The notes under the pieces were generated by a model. It worked only from the letters and a program-made list of their open reading frames with translations. It had not been told where the DNA came from and did not search any database. The position numbers and the translations under genes were made by a program. Source: Primula veris (taxonomy: Eukaryota > Streptophyta > Magnoliopsida > Ericales > Primulaceae). Taken from it: a stretch of 64,000 nt of DNA. Below are positions 12,001 to 22,526 of this stretch, in pieces. Where the stretch lies: NCBI GenBank assembly GCA_963682055.1, contig OY821746.1, forward strand, positions 19,085,992 through 19,149,991, in the 5' to 3' direction. How positions within the stretch are numbered: the stretch's first letter is position 1; every line of letters starts with the position of its first letter.

Positions 12001-15000
12001 CTTAATATACAAACTTAAAATGTTCTTCAATCCCCTGAAGATAATGGATCAGTTGATGCATATCAGAGATTTCCAGCTAAAGCAACACGTGTGTTGGAAT
12101 CGGTTGGTTTTAGTAAAATGTTTTATCAGTATTTGCCATTTGATAGTTAATTTAGTTAAATTCATCATAGGTTTGCATACTGTCCTCACATTCGTAACAA
12201 TAAATCAGGACAACTGTCATTTAAATCAAATGTATGATTTTTATAATCCTAGTTTTTGAATGAGATATTCAACATGAAGTGAATGATGAAGTGTTTTGCC
12301 AAGAAAATTGAGCAAAAATTATACAACAAGTGATATTTTAACTATAAAAAAATGAACACGTATGGACCATTGGGATTAATGAGATTCAAGAGTAGATATA
12401 CTTGGTTAAAATGTTTGAACGAGCAAGTCAAATTCAGTGCCAAGCACAAATACTACAAAAAATTATGACAAAAACTGATACAACTATACAGTGTACATAC
12501 CGTAAACCTGGATTACTCATGAATGGTGTGAAGAACCATCCTTGTGAGATACTGTAGCCAGAATAGATCAACTGTGAAGGCAAAAGAATCACCTTCAAAC
12601 TTTCAATTATTGTCTATAAGGAAGTAGAGGAAGACAACATTGCTAGCAATATATACACCTCAAAATTTGTCGTATTTGCAACCAAAAATACATCCCTATC
12701 TTAATATGAGAAAGTTCTTCTACACTGTATTTAAAAGAAGGAAGCTTCATTTGTAACCCTCTCTCAAACCCGATGAATCTCTGCTTCAGAACTTTGTATG
12801 AGCATGATATATGTTCAGCTTTCATGAGATATATGTTCAGTTTTCATGATTTGCGAGTTAAAAATTAAATGTTTTAGAAGACATCAAGATTTACCAAATG
12901 ATTTGCATCAGTGCTGTGGTAATTTTTATGGCTTTTTGCAAGACACAATTTCCGTACTATAACCTTGCACACCATGCTAGTAACTTTATCATAATATCCA
13001 TACGATAAAATTCATTTCTGGAATTTCAATACTAATCAAGAACAACATGGATCACACAGACCAAACATAATCTATCTCATACCTAGAAAAAGAAACCAGA
13101 CCTTGTTCGAAATGGGACCTCGTGCAAGGTAAGGTTTTTCATTGCGTAAATGATGAAAGCCATAAGCAACTTGTGCATCCATACCTACAACTCAAGTGTG
13201 ACGAGGTTAGATACGCAACATAGGCATGAATATGAGAAATTGGTGACATAATAAGAGTTCAAACGTTCCACGAATTGCTGGTAAAAAGTTACATGGTTTT
13301 CTCTTTGTACAACTATAGCTCTTGTTATATTTTTTTTGGTCTTTTGTAGTGCTTCTTTTTTAAACCCTTGGTTGAAGGAAAATTCACCAATAGTTAATAA
13401 TTGGGGACTATTTGATGGGGTTGGGGCTGGAAACATTTGCTAAGTTGATTTCGGCACAAATTCAGGTTGATTGAAAAGTTATAGAATTTCAAAAGTTGGA
13501 TTAAGCTTATAGAAAAATAGGAAAAAACATATATGTGGATCGATATTTTCTTTCTTTTTTGTCTGGCAGTCTACTACAAACAAAAAGGATACCTATCTTT
13601 TTTGTTATGAAGTTTGAACATTCTATCATAGGTGCAATCAGTGGAAACGAGTCAGTTTAGAAAAGAGAGAAAATCAGTCAATTGAAATAAGATTCATATC
13701 ATTTTTATTTATAAACATCAATTATTTACACTTAGACAAAATGGCTTTACCTATACTGAAATAATTGTAGAACACTCCCTGGTAGCAAGAATACTTCTCC
13801 TGTAAATTTAATTCCGATTCACATTCCTGCATAGTTTGTGAAAAGGTTGAAAATGGACTAACTACTTGACTTTTAGCATTTCAAGGTAGTTTTAAACATT
13901 TATTGGTCATTTGTTAATGAATAAGGTATTAATGTGATAGTTGTGATTGACATGTACCCCCATACAATATCTACTTTCCTTCTGAAAACTTAATCTTATA
14001 ATGTGATAACCCCTTCTTTACCAAGTCCTAATAAGTGTTGAGATTATAAGACCTTGGCGTAACCAAAACGGTCTTTATCAAGTCCTAATAAGTGTTGAGA
14101 TTATAAGACCTTGGCGTAACTAAAACGGTCAACAGAAGTGTGATGTAACAAAGATGCTTGATTATATTAGTAGATTGGGGGTCAACGAGGAAGGCAACAA
14201 GGTGGGACAATAAGATCCATAAAACCAACATACGAAAAACTAAGTGAATGAGTTGAACTTGGAAAAGGATAATTTGAATGAAAGATATTGAATGATAAAA
14301 AATGATGTGTAGTGAACCATACCTGATCAAGCACGTGCTCTCCAAGAAGCTTCAGAGAATGAGGGAGATCCCCAACGGTCACAGCATGCATTTTCATCGA
14401 AACACTCCAGCTGCACATTTAAACTTATTGCTAAAAAGAAGGTGAAAATGTTATTTGACAAAACTAGATGATACTATACAAGCTGAATAGATAATCCAAT
14501 TTCCAGTGGCGGAGCTATGTAGGTGCTGAGGGTTGCGGTCGCAACCCCTCACATTGCAAGAAACACTATGATTTCTATAGGGGATCTTTTTTAAATTTTA
14601 TTCACAAATATTGTATTTTGCAACCTGGTAAAATGATTTTTTGTATTAAGTGACCTCAGAACAAAATTGTTGGCACTGCTGCTAATTTCCATGGGTAAAA
14701 TATTAGTGCAGTAAGAAATAAAGTAAGAACTTGAGAGGTTTAGAGATGTTCAATAAAACAGTGTAGTTTTGAAATTTAAAGAGATAAAAGCTTAGGCTAA
14801 ATTTCTCTACCACAGCCTACTCTCTCGGATTAAATTAGGCTGTGTGGATAACGACTCGGATCATTTTGCATATGACTAATATCTTCGTGTGGACCTTTTT
14901 AAATAAGACATGACATTCTGTAGGGTATATCTATGAATTAATTATCCATTACAAAATTATTGGCGGACGATTTATCATAAATCGGTATTTGGAACTGTTT

Positions 15001-16614
15001 TAATTGTGACTGCCTGTATCCAAGAAAGTTTGAGAATTCACCTACAACTTTATGCGAAAAAGAGACATTATCAACCAATTTAAAAATAAGAAGAGAACTA
15101 CATTTCTTACCAAACAAATACACAAATACAAATCAGCCTCAAGAATGCATTACCTATCTAGGCAGTGAATTTGTCCTGATGTAGCTTTCTCGAGAGTTCG
15201 TTTGACAGCTGATCTCCATTTCAGAGGAAACGACCCACCCTAAACAAGAAAATTAGGCCGAACAATCCAAAAATAGGATGAGGTATAAGGAAACAGAAGT
15301 TTATTTTTTTTCTTTTGAGAACTTGCTTACCCAACCAAAACTCCTCGACAAGTCATTTCCTGTACCAAGAGGGATAATTGCAATTGGAGGAATCGGTTCC
15401 CGCTCTTGACTAGAAAGCTCTCCAAGGTTTCCCAAAACCCAACCAACAGTGCCATCACCTCCAGCAACCTTCCAAGCAAGGGAAAAGAATAAATTTACCT
15501 GTAACCATCTGATCGGAGGAACAGTTCATGGAGTGCGGAAAATTTGAGACTTATAACATCACGTAAAAACTGGCAAGCTAAAGCACCTCGTAATGAAAGA
15601 GAATAAGAATTGAGAAATAGTTGATACGAAAACAGAGAATATAGGGATATATCATATATGAGCCTGTCATACCACAACCCTCAGCTTTTGACGAACATCT
15701 TTGGCATTCACGTCCCCGAGTCCAGCCATTTTCTCGAGGCAACCCAATCCATACAAGACGAATTGGTGAGGCTTCACAAATTGAAGGTCAAAAACCTGTC
15801 CGTATCGTAATAAAAACATTCCATGAAAAGTTCAAAAGGGGAAAAATATTAATTGAAACTTATGCTTCAAATTACTCAGTTCAAAAAACCGGAACAGCCC
15901 GCATTCTAATCCGAAAACAACCCCTTCTAAGTACAAAAAGAAACAAAAAACTTGCAACCAAACAAGGCTTAATTACATATTTAGAAGGTTCATCAAACTG
16001 CCCAGATTTTGAGTAAAAAACCCAAAAACTTTTGGTGCTTTATAAACAAACAATCAAAATGCAACAAATGAATGCTGAACGTGGTACTGAAGTGTATATA
16101 AGCCTTGTTAGATTGCACCTTTTGAGACGATAAGCCGAAAGATTTGTGTTAAAGCTTAAAATCTTTTAGTGACTTCCAGCACACAAAAAAAAAAGATATA
16201 AGCTCAGATTTGTAACTAGAGAACCAAATGCAGCCCAGCTTTTATATAAAAACCAAACACCTGAGGCCTGCAAACATGGCTATTTCTGGGTAAGTTTTCG
16301 AATAAAAATAAAAATGTCATCAAACCGACCTGTTCTTCTCCCATCAACTCATGAAGCCTCTCCTTGAGTTGGGGTCCACTCCGCCCACCGCTCCTTGAGT
16401 TTATAAAAACAATCAGTGGCCATCCGACCACTGTCGCTGCTTCTCCACTGGCGTTTTCCAGGAAGGAAACATCTCTTGACTCGATGGCCTTGCGCATTGC
16501 CACACGTATATATAATGGCATCATAATCTTTTTACGAAGCTCTTCTTTCGGGACTCGTACTCCCATTATGGATTCCATCAAGGACGGCAACAGCTTAGTC
16601 TCCTTGATCTCCAT
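9009..16614 (-). CDS. Diacylglycerol kinase, plant cluster II type, 12 exons
   Basis: It phosphorylates diacylglycerol to phosphatidic acid. Exons in coding order on the minus strand: 16614-16330, 15795-15673, 15468-15331, 15239-15154, 14410-14323, 13826-13751, 13184-13102, 12571-12501, 12034-11957, 11840-11753, 9733-9617, 9167-9009. All junctions are GT/AG, phases close, and the total is 1392 bases (463 residues plus stop). Seen in order: [12 protein letters not shown] (about 75-86), the kinase signature [10 protein letters not shown] (137-146), [61 protein letters not shown], and [10 protein letters not shown] near the C-terminus. No C1 domain or membrane segment is visible, as expected for the Arabidopsis DGK3/4/7 group; those proteins are about 480-490 residues. 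The exon 10 to exon 11 intron is 2 kb. The gene looks intact. ATG 16612-16614 is chosen; an upstream look-alike ATG opens only a short uORF. Confidence 0.93.
9905..10255. repeat. Repeat in a kinase intron with tRNA-like box
   Basis: The segment is bounded by scrambled AACGCTATT/GCGTTTTTT words at both ends. On the minus strand it holds AAGTTCGAAACTC, a good pol III B-box, about 30 bases after an imperfect A-box (TGGTTGAGACAG). It could be a tRNA-derived SINE fragment or a MITE; boundaries are uncertain. Confidence 0.35.
14016..14130. repeat. 57-bp tandem duplication in a kinase intron
   Basis: Two nearly identical copies, each containing AAGTCCTAATAAGTGTTGAG and ending AAAACGGTC. The second begins near 14079. 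It lies between exons 5 and 6. Confidence 0.8.
14505..14682. mobile_element. Possible small hAT-type MITE in a kinase intron
   Basis: It begins AGTGGCGGAGCTA, a common plant hAT-type end, and is flanked by CAATTTCC (14497-14504) and TAATTTCC (14683-14690), 7 of 8 alike. The right end is a poor inverted match, so this is tentative. It lies between exons 4 and 5. Confidence 0.4.
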
Positions 16615-16826
16615 TTGGTTATATATTTAGTGTTATTTTTTCTTTTTTTGAGTTAGTATTAAATTATGCATTTATGGTTTGTCCATTTGTGGTTTCGTGT
16701 TTGAAAACCGTCTCCTTGATCTCCATTTGGTTGTATACTTAGTGTCATTTTTTTCTTTTTCTTGTTTTGAATTAGTATTTAATAGAGCATTTATGGTTTG
16801 TCCATTTGTGGTTGTGTTTAACTGTG
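16599..16826. repeat. Tandem duplication across the kinase start codon
   Basis: Two copies of about 110 bases (near 16599-16708 and 16709-16826). Each holds the reverse complement of CCAAATGGAGATCAAGGAGA and a downstream GGTTTGTCCATTTGTGG block. The gene therefore has two look-alike start regions; only the one at 16612-16614 leads into the kinase frame. Confidence 0.85.
16664..16726 (-). CDS. Upstream mini-ORF copying the kinase N-terminus (20 codons)
   Basis: The duplicated start region gives ATG 16724-16726 and a 20-residue frame that begins MEIKET, the same six residues as the kinase, then ends at TAA 16664-16666. It lies 50 bases upstream of the true start. If transcribed in the leader it would act as an upstream ORF. 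Transcription start is unknown, so a role is inference. Confidence 0.45.
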   Translation of the reverse strand: MEIKETVFKHETTNGQTINA

Positions 16827-17107
16827 TAGTTTGGGAAGATGAAAAGAGAGGGAAGAATTTCGGCCAAGTTTTAAGTTCGAAATGAGTAAGACAACAGACA
16901 CGAAACAAAAGCACCATGTACCATTAAAATTTGAGGCAAATGCTAATTATAACTATTTTTTTGTAGATACTTGCACTTTATTAAAAGATCCGGCCTTAAT
17001 ATTCAATTTCCTATGGAAAATGATTACTATCTCCACTTCATGTATCACGCTCATTCCATTCCATGTGTATCAGCTAACTTTTTCTTCCATTTTTATAGTA
17101 TTCTATT

Positions 17108-17433
17108 GGGTAAATTATGATTTAGTAACCTGTGTTTTGGTTAATTTTAAAATAAATGACTTAAGTTTTTGCAATTTCGATTTTGTGACCTAAGTTTAAC
17201 TTTTCTATTGTTTTAGTGACCTTACGTCAATTCAGTGGACGGAATACGCTATACGTGCTATCACGTGCCCTCACGTCTGTTAACTAAAAGGGTAAAATCT
17301 GAGTGTATTTTAGTCATTTTAGCAAGAAATATGTTTTTTTTTCGAAAAATAGGATGACATGTCACTAAATTGTTAACAGAGTTAAACTTATGTCACAAAA
17401 CCGAAATTACAATCACTAAAGCATAATTTACCC
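17108..17433. mobile_element. Mutator-type MITE (326 bp) with 9-bp target duplication
   Basis: The ends GGGTAAATTATGATTTAGTA and, inverted, GGGTAAATTATGCTTTAGTG are flanked by identical TATTCTATT (17099-17107 and 17434-17442). A 9-bp duplication is typical of Mutator elements. It is non-coding and lies upstream of the kinase gene. Confidence 0.88.
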
Positions 17434-17547
17434 TATTCTATTTTATATTTATTTCTGTATTAGCTTTGGCCATCACAAATTGATATCTTTTGTTTGAAAT
17501 TTAAATTCGGTATACAAATGATGTCTAATGATCTCTACTTTTGAATA

Positions 17548-17702
17548 GAGGATGATTTTTTAAACTTCAAAAAGTCTGAAAAAACGCAATGACCGTATAT
17601 TAAATATACGGTCTACAGTGTTTCACTGTAAACCGTAGATTTATTCTACGGTTTACAGTTAAAAGCTGTAGACCGTAGATTTAATCTACGGTTTACAGTG
17701 TG
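17548..17702 (+). repeat. Left terminal inverted repeat of the MULE
   Basis: It contains nested palindromes built from ACCGTAGATT and AATCTACGGT, in the pattern CTGTAGACCGTAG...CTACGGTTTACAG. It matches the reverse complement of 25857-26010 with few changes. Confidence 0.9.
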
Positions 17703-18000
17703 TTTTCTGTGTAAATTACACAGTCAGTCCCTGCTTTTCAGAATTACACAGTCAGTCCCTGCGCAAAAATTATACAGCAGGTCCCTGAAAAACAGAAATT
17801 TACGTTTTTATTAAAAAAAAACAATTTTTATACTACATTCTCTCTATTTCTCTCAAAACCCCCCAATTTTCATCCAAAAAAACCACCCAAATCAATCAAC
17901 CACAATAACTATCAAATTTATTAACAAAAAACCCCAAATCATCAATCAAAATTATCCATAATTGAAGGTATATCTTTTATTCTCTAATTTATTATTTATT

Positions 18001-18296
18001 TTGTGTAATTTCAATTTGTAAAATAGAAAAAAATATATAAAATATGCAAATTGATTATTCACTTAGCTATATATAATTGTTTGTTGTTTGTTTATATTAA
18101 TTATAGAAATTATAATAATTGTTGATATTTGTCCCATTTTTGCATTAATTTTTTTTTTTGTGTAATTTTAATTTGTAAAATAGGAAAAAATATATAAAAT
18201 ATGCAAATCCATAATTCACTTAGCTATATATAATTGTTTGTTGTTTGTTTATATTAATTATAGAAATTATAATAATTGTTGATATTTGTCCCATTT
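18001..18296 (+). repeat. 158-bp tandem duplication in the MULE leader
   Basis: Two copies start TTGTGTAATTT at 18001 and 18159 and end near TTGATATTTGTCCCATTT. From 18540 to 18810 follow many short GAGTTATCATTGTTTGGTTA words. All non-coding. Confidence 0.75.
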
Positions 18297-18817
18297 AATA
18301 AAAAAATTATGGTTTTTATTGAAATTTGTTTATTTAGATATTTATTACTAATGGTTTGGTTATGATGTTACATGTTTATGATGGTTATTTGTTTTGATTG
18401 AGAAAAATAAAAATTGTTACGCTTTATTAATATTTACCCGTTTTGAAAATTAGGAGTTTTTATAAAATTATGTTTTTTAATTAGGTTGTTTGCCCAAACA
18501 CGTACTAAAAATTGGGGTTGTTGATATTTTATCCGTTTTATAAAAAAATTGAGTTATCATTGTTTGGTGATCATTAAATGTGTTTGGTTATGATTAAAAA
18601 AATTGAGTTATTATTGTTTGGTTATGATTAAAAAATTGAGTTATCATTGTTTGGTTATAATTGAGTTATCATTGTTTTGGTTATCATTAATTGGTTATCA
18701 TTGAGTTATCATTGTTTGGTTATAATTGGTTATTAATTGGTTATGTTATCATTAATTGGTTATTTTATCATTGTTTGGTTATCATTAATTGAGTTATATT
18801 TGGTTATCATAGTTAGG

Positions 18818-21173
18818 ATGGTAGATCCAGGTCCACATATTAAAGGCAGGTTGGGTATTTTACGACAGACCGGTCACATTTCTAATCAGACTTGGGATGC
18901 TGGAAGAGAAGCGGGTAGAGGAGATGCCAATAAGATTAGGGTTTATAATTATAGTTGGCAGATACCGACGCCTGAAAGGGTAGTTCAAAATATGATTAGG
19001 ACTGGTTTTTACGGTATATACACTATATGTAATTATACCGTAGACCGAGACTTGCTTACAGCCTTAGTTGATAGGTGGCGTGATGAGTCGCACACGTTCC
19101 ATTTTGTCGGTGGAGAGTTGGGGATATCTTTACAGGATGTAGAGATTATGCTTGGTCTCAGGGTGGATGGTCTTGCTGTTACCCGATCGGAGCGGAATGA
19201 TAACAGGGCGAGCAGGTTGGATATGATGGAAAGTTTGTTGGGTGTTAGACCGGCTGACAATCAAGTGGATACAAACTGTTTGACAGTTAGACTTGATTGG
19301 ATGTTACACACATTCGGTGAATTACCCCCCAACCCTAGTGAGGAGCGTTTGCTATATCAGTCTAGGGCTGCCATGCTATTATTACTGGGGGCACATGTGT
19401 TTTCGGATAAGAGCAGTGATCAGATTCCACTCTGGCCTCTGCCATTTCTGGAGGATTTTGACACATGTGCTGAGTATAGTTGGGGATCAGCTCTTCTGGC
19501 CTGGTTAGAGGCTAATCTATGCAGGTTGGTACGTTGTAAGGCAAGCGGAGTAAGCGGTGCGGTGATGTTTCTGGATATGTGGGCGATTACCAGACTACTG
19601 CCGGTTAGACCATGTGAAGAGCTGCCGGAAGATATCGAGCCACCTGAGGGCTGGCCTAGGTTCCCCCTCGGTTGCAGGTATGATATTATTTAGTTTTTGT
19701 ATTGGATTTGTGTTTTTTTTATTGGGTCATCTATCATTTACTTAGCTGCCGGTTATATTTATTGTTTATCGGGTTTTGTTTGTATATTACAGATGGAAGA
19801 TTTGGAGGCAAACTAACCTTACGCCATATGTCTACGGACATAATATGGTCCACATACGTGACCAGTTTGACAATATGTCGCCTGAACAGGTAAATTTTAA
19901 CTTTCGTATTATATGTAACTTACGTATTATATGTTGTATATGTTTGCATTGGTCTTATGTTCGCAGAATTTATTACTAGTATTTTTGAACCATTGTTTAT
20001 ATATTCTAATTTTGCTGATTACAGATAGTGTGGCAACCTTACGGGAATCTCAATCAGTATCCGGAATACTGCACGCGGGGCCGTTATATGTGGCATTGTT
20101 CTGTGCCTCTCATTTGTAATGAGAAGATTGAGTTCCACCCCGCGGACAGGTTCATGAGACAGTTCGGTTTTGTTCAGCGGGTCCCTACTTATTTTGGAAA
20201 CCTAGAAAGGGTCACGACAAGGATAGAAGATATGAGATTGGGCAAAAACACGACTGGCCTTTACTTTTTGAAGAGTTTACAACCGTGTGGAATGACCGCC
20301 ACAACCGTCTTATTAATGGCGAATTTGGCACGGGGACGTCACCGGATTACATGAGATGGTATAGAAAGAGGACCCGCATCTTCATAAACCCACCTGAACT
20401 TGCCCCGCCATCTCACGGTTTCCGGGAGCATACGGGGTTGTTCAATAAAATGGTAACAACTAATTAAAGTTCATTAATATTTGATTGTTATTTTTCTGTT
20501 TGTATATTTCAATACTTATAAATCGTTTTTTATTGGTTTTTTTTTTCACAAAGCGGTATTGCGCCGCAATTTCAAAACGTTCAAACGGGGGAAAATGAAA
20601 ACGGAAGTGGACTTACTATGAAAGGACTTCGCTGAAATGGGAATGAATCCGTATGGGTCAGCTGATGAACAGTCGGATGAGGAGGATGACGATGACGACG
20701 ACGACGACGATGATGGTGATGACGACCTACGTTACGACCCAAGAACTTACACTAGGGCTTCAAGTTGTCGGCGTCCCGACGAAAGAGGCAGAGGGGAAGG
20801 TGAATCTAGTAGCGGCGGGCGTAGCCGGGGTAGAAGATTGACTGGAGGTCGACCCCCGACTACAGATCAGGGTCCGGGTCCGAGTTCAAGCGGTCATGGT
20901 CGTCGTGCTTCTTTTGCTAGGTCGGAGTACGTTCAGGATGATGTTCCGTTCGATTATCATAGTCAGCATTCAACCGACAGTTGGAGTCGCGGATTAGCAC
21001 TTACATCCCACGAGCGTGCTCCGTATCCAGAATCGCAGCATCGACAGAAACGGCGTATGGAGCTAAACGAAATCGAAGAGTCTGCTGAGCCGTCATCGGA
21101 TAGATTAACATCGGCGGGAAAGATGCTCCCTACATCCAACTTTAAATCATTTAGTCGTTACAAAAATAAATAA
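18818..21173 (+). pseudogene. Plant mobile domain (aminotransferase-like) gene of the MULE, broken
   Basis: Exons 18818-19677, 19793-19889 and 20025-20452 have GT/AG borders. They encode a plant mobile domain (PMD, Pfam PF10536): THFVGGELGISLQDVEIMLGL-like core (here HTFHFVGGELGISLQDVEIM), GAHVFSDKSSD, SWGSALLAWLEANLCR, and exon 2 opening RWKIW. The start at 18818 (MVDPGPH) is preferred to an in-frame ATG at 18737 whose extension is translated AT repeat. In exon 3 the frame slips at an A5 run (20244-20248); one extra A restores HDWPLLFEEFTTVWNDRHN. The last exon, after an AG near 20555, has a TGA near 20617; beyond it an open frame (20637-21173) encodes a D/E-rich then basic, disordered tail. 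PMD genes occur as host genes (MAIN/MAIL1) and inside transposons. The exon 3-4 junction is uncertain. Confidence 0.8.
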
Positions 21174-21353
21174 ATGCACATTTGTGTTTTTTGTAAATGT
21201 TTTTTGTATTTGATTTCTATGTTTGATTTGTAAGTTTTATTCTTAGCTGAGTTGAAATATTTTAAATTTGTAAGTTTAATTTGAGTCGTATGTTTGATTT
21301 GTATGTTTGTAAAAAATATTCTGTATTTTAATTGATATGACCAATATTGAGTT

Positions 21354-21619
21354 TTTACAAACCCTAAACCCTAAACCCAAAATTACAAACCCTAAACCCT
21401 AAACCATAATACAAACCCTAAATTACAAACCCTAAACCCTAAATTACAAACCCTAAACCCTAAATCCTAAACCCTAAACCCCTAAACCCTAAATTACAAA
21501 CCCTAAATTACAAACCCTAAACCCTAAATCCTAAACCCTAAACCCTAAATTACAAACCCTAAACCCTAAATTACAAACCATAAACCCTAAACCCTAAATC
21601 CTAAACCCTAAACCCTAAA
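21354..21619 (+). repeat. Telomere-like (CCCTAAA) tract inside the MULE
   Basis: Many copies of the plant telomere word CCCTAAA, mostly as AAACCCTAAACCCTAAA and often alternating with ATTACAAA. It lies between the PMD gene and the transposase. The regular ATTACAAACCCTAAA spacing suggests local tandem expansion rather than a pure telomere insertion. Confidence 0.9.
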
Positions 21620-21635
21620 TATTCTGAAATATACA

Positions 21636-21760
21636 TACAAACCGTACATTTAATGTACGGTTTGTACAGATTTTCATACAAACCGTATATTAAATGAACG
21701 GTTTGCATGTATTCTGTGCAAACCGTAAAATAAATGTACGGTTTGTACCCCTTATTTAAG
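21636..21760 (+). repeat. Three CAAACCGTA/TACGGTTTG hairpins
   Basis: Three inverted repeats (near 21638, 21680 and 21717) with stems of the CAAACCGTA type and short AT loops. They share their core with the terminal palindromes of the MULE. Confidence 0.75.
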
Positions 21761-21822
21761 CAGCGTCATTTTACGAATGTACTTTTTGCACTGAATCACC
21801 GTTAATAACGTAAAAAAAAAAA

Positions 21823-22396
21823 CTACAAACTGTAAAAATAATCTACGGTTTGTAGTGTAAATGACATTGGATACCATATCTATCAAAATAATTCCGACAA
21901 GACCTTATCACTTTTGAATTATTATGATTTGACAACCCTATCCGAAAATAACTACTCAATGCATTTTTAAAGTTTGGAAATGACTACACCAAAAAAAACA
22001 CTACAAACCGTAAAAGTAATCTACAGTTTGTAGTGTAAATGAAATTGGATATCATATCTATCAAAATAATTCCGACAAGACCTTATCACTTTTGAATTAT
22101 TATGATTTGACAACCCTATCCGAAAATGACTACTCAATGCATTTTTAAAGTTTGGAAATGACTACACCAAAAAAACATTACAAACCGTAAAAGTAATCTA
22201 CGGTTTGTAGTGTAAATGACATTGGATACCATATCTATCAAAATAATTCCGACAACACCTTATAACTTTTGAATTATTATGATTTGATAACCCAATCCGA
22301 AAATGACTACTCAATGCATTATTAAAGTTTGGAAATGACTACACCAAAAAAAATACTACAAACCGTAAAAGTAATCTACGGTTTGTAGTGTAAATT
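21823..22396 (+). promoter_or_regulatory. 178-bp tandem repeats upstream of the MULE transposase
   Basis: Three full units and the start of a fourth begin near 21823, 22001, 22178 and 22356. Each opens with a hairpin of stem CTACAAACCGTA (one copy mutated) and carries ACATTGGATACCATATC and CCGACAAGACCTTATCAC. The last hairpin ends about 130 bases before the transposase ATG, with TATAAATATGG near 22402 as a possible TATA box. The hairpin core matches the inverted ends, so these are candidate transposase-binding or promoter modules (inference). Confidence 0.7.
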
Positions 22397-22526
22397 AACA
22401 CTATAAATATGGCTCAATTTTGCCAATTCTAATAAACCCTAAAATCAAACACAAACACATTTCAGAAATCTCTAAAAAAATACTCATTTCTCCCCAAAAA
22501 AATATATAAACAAACACTTTTCGAAA

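Noticed and set aside
18737..18817. N-terminal extension of the PMD protein
   Set aside because: It is translated from GGTTATCATTAATTG-type repeats and is absent from the usual domain start; MVDPGPH at 18818 is better.
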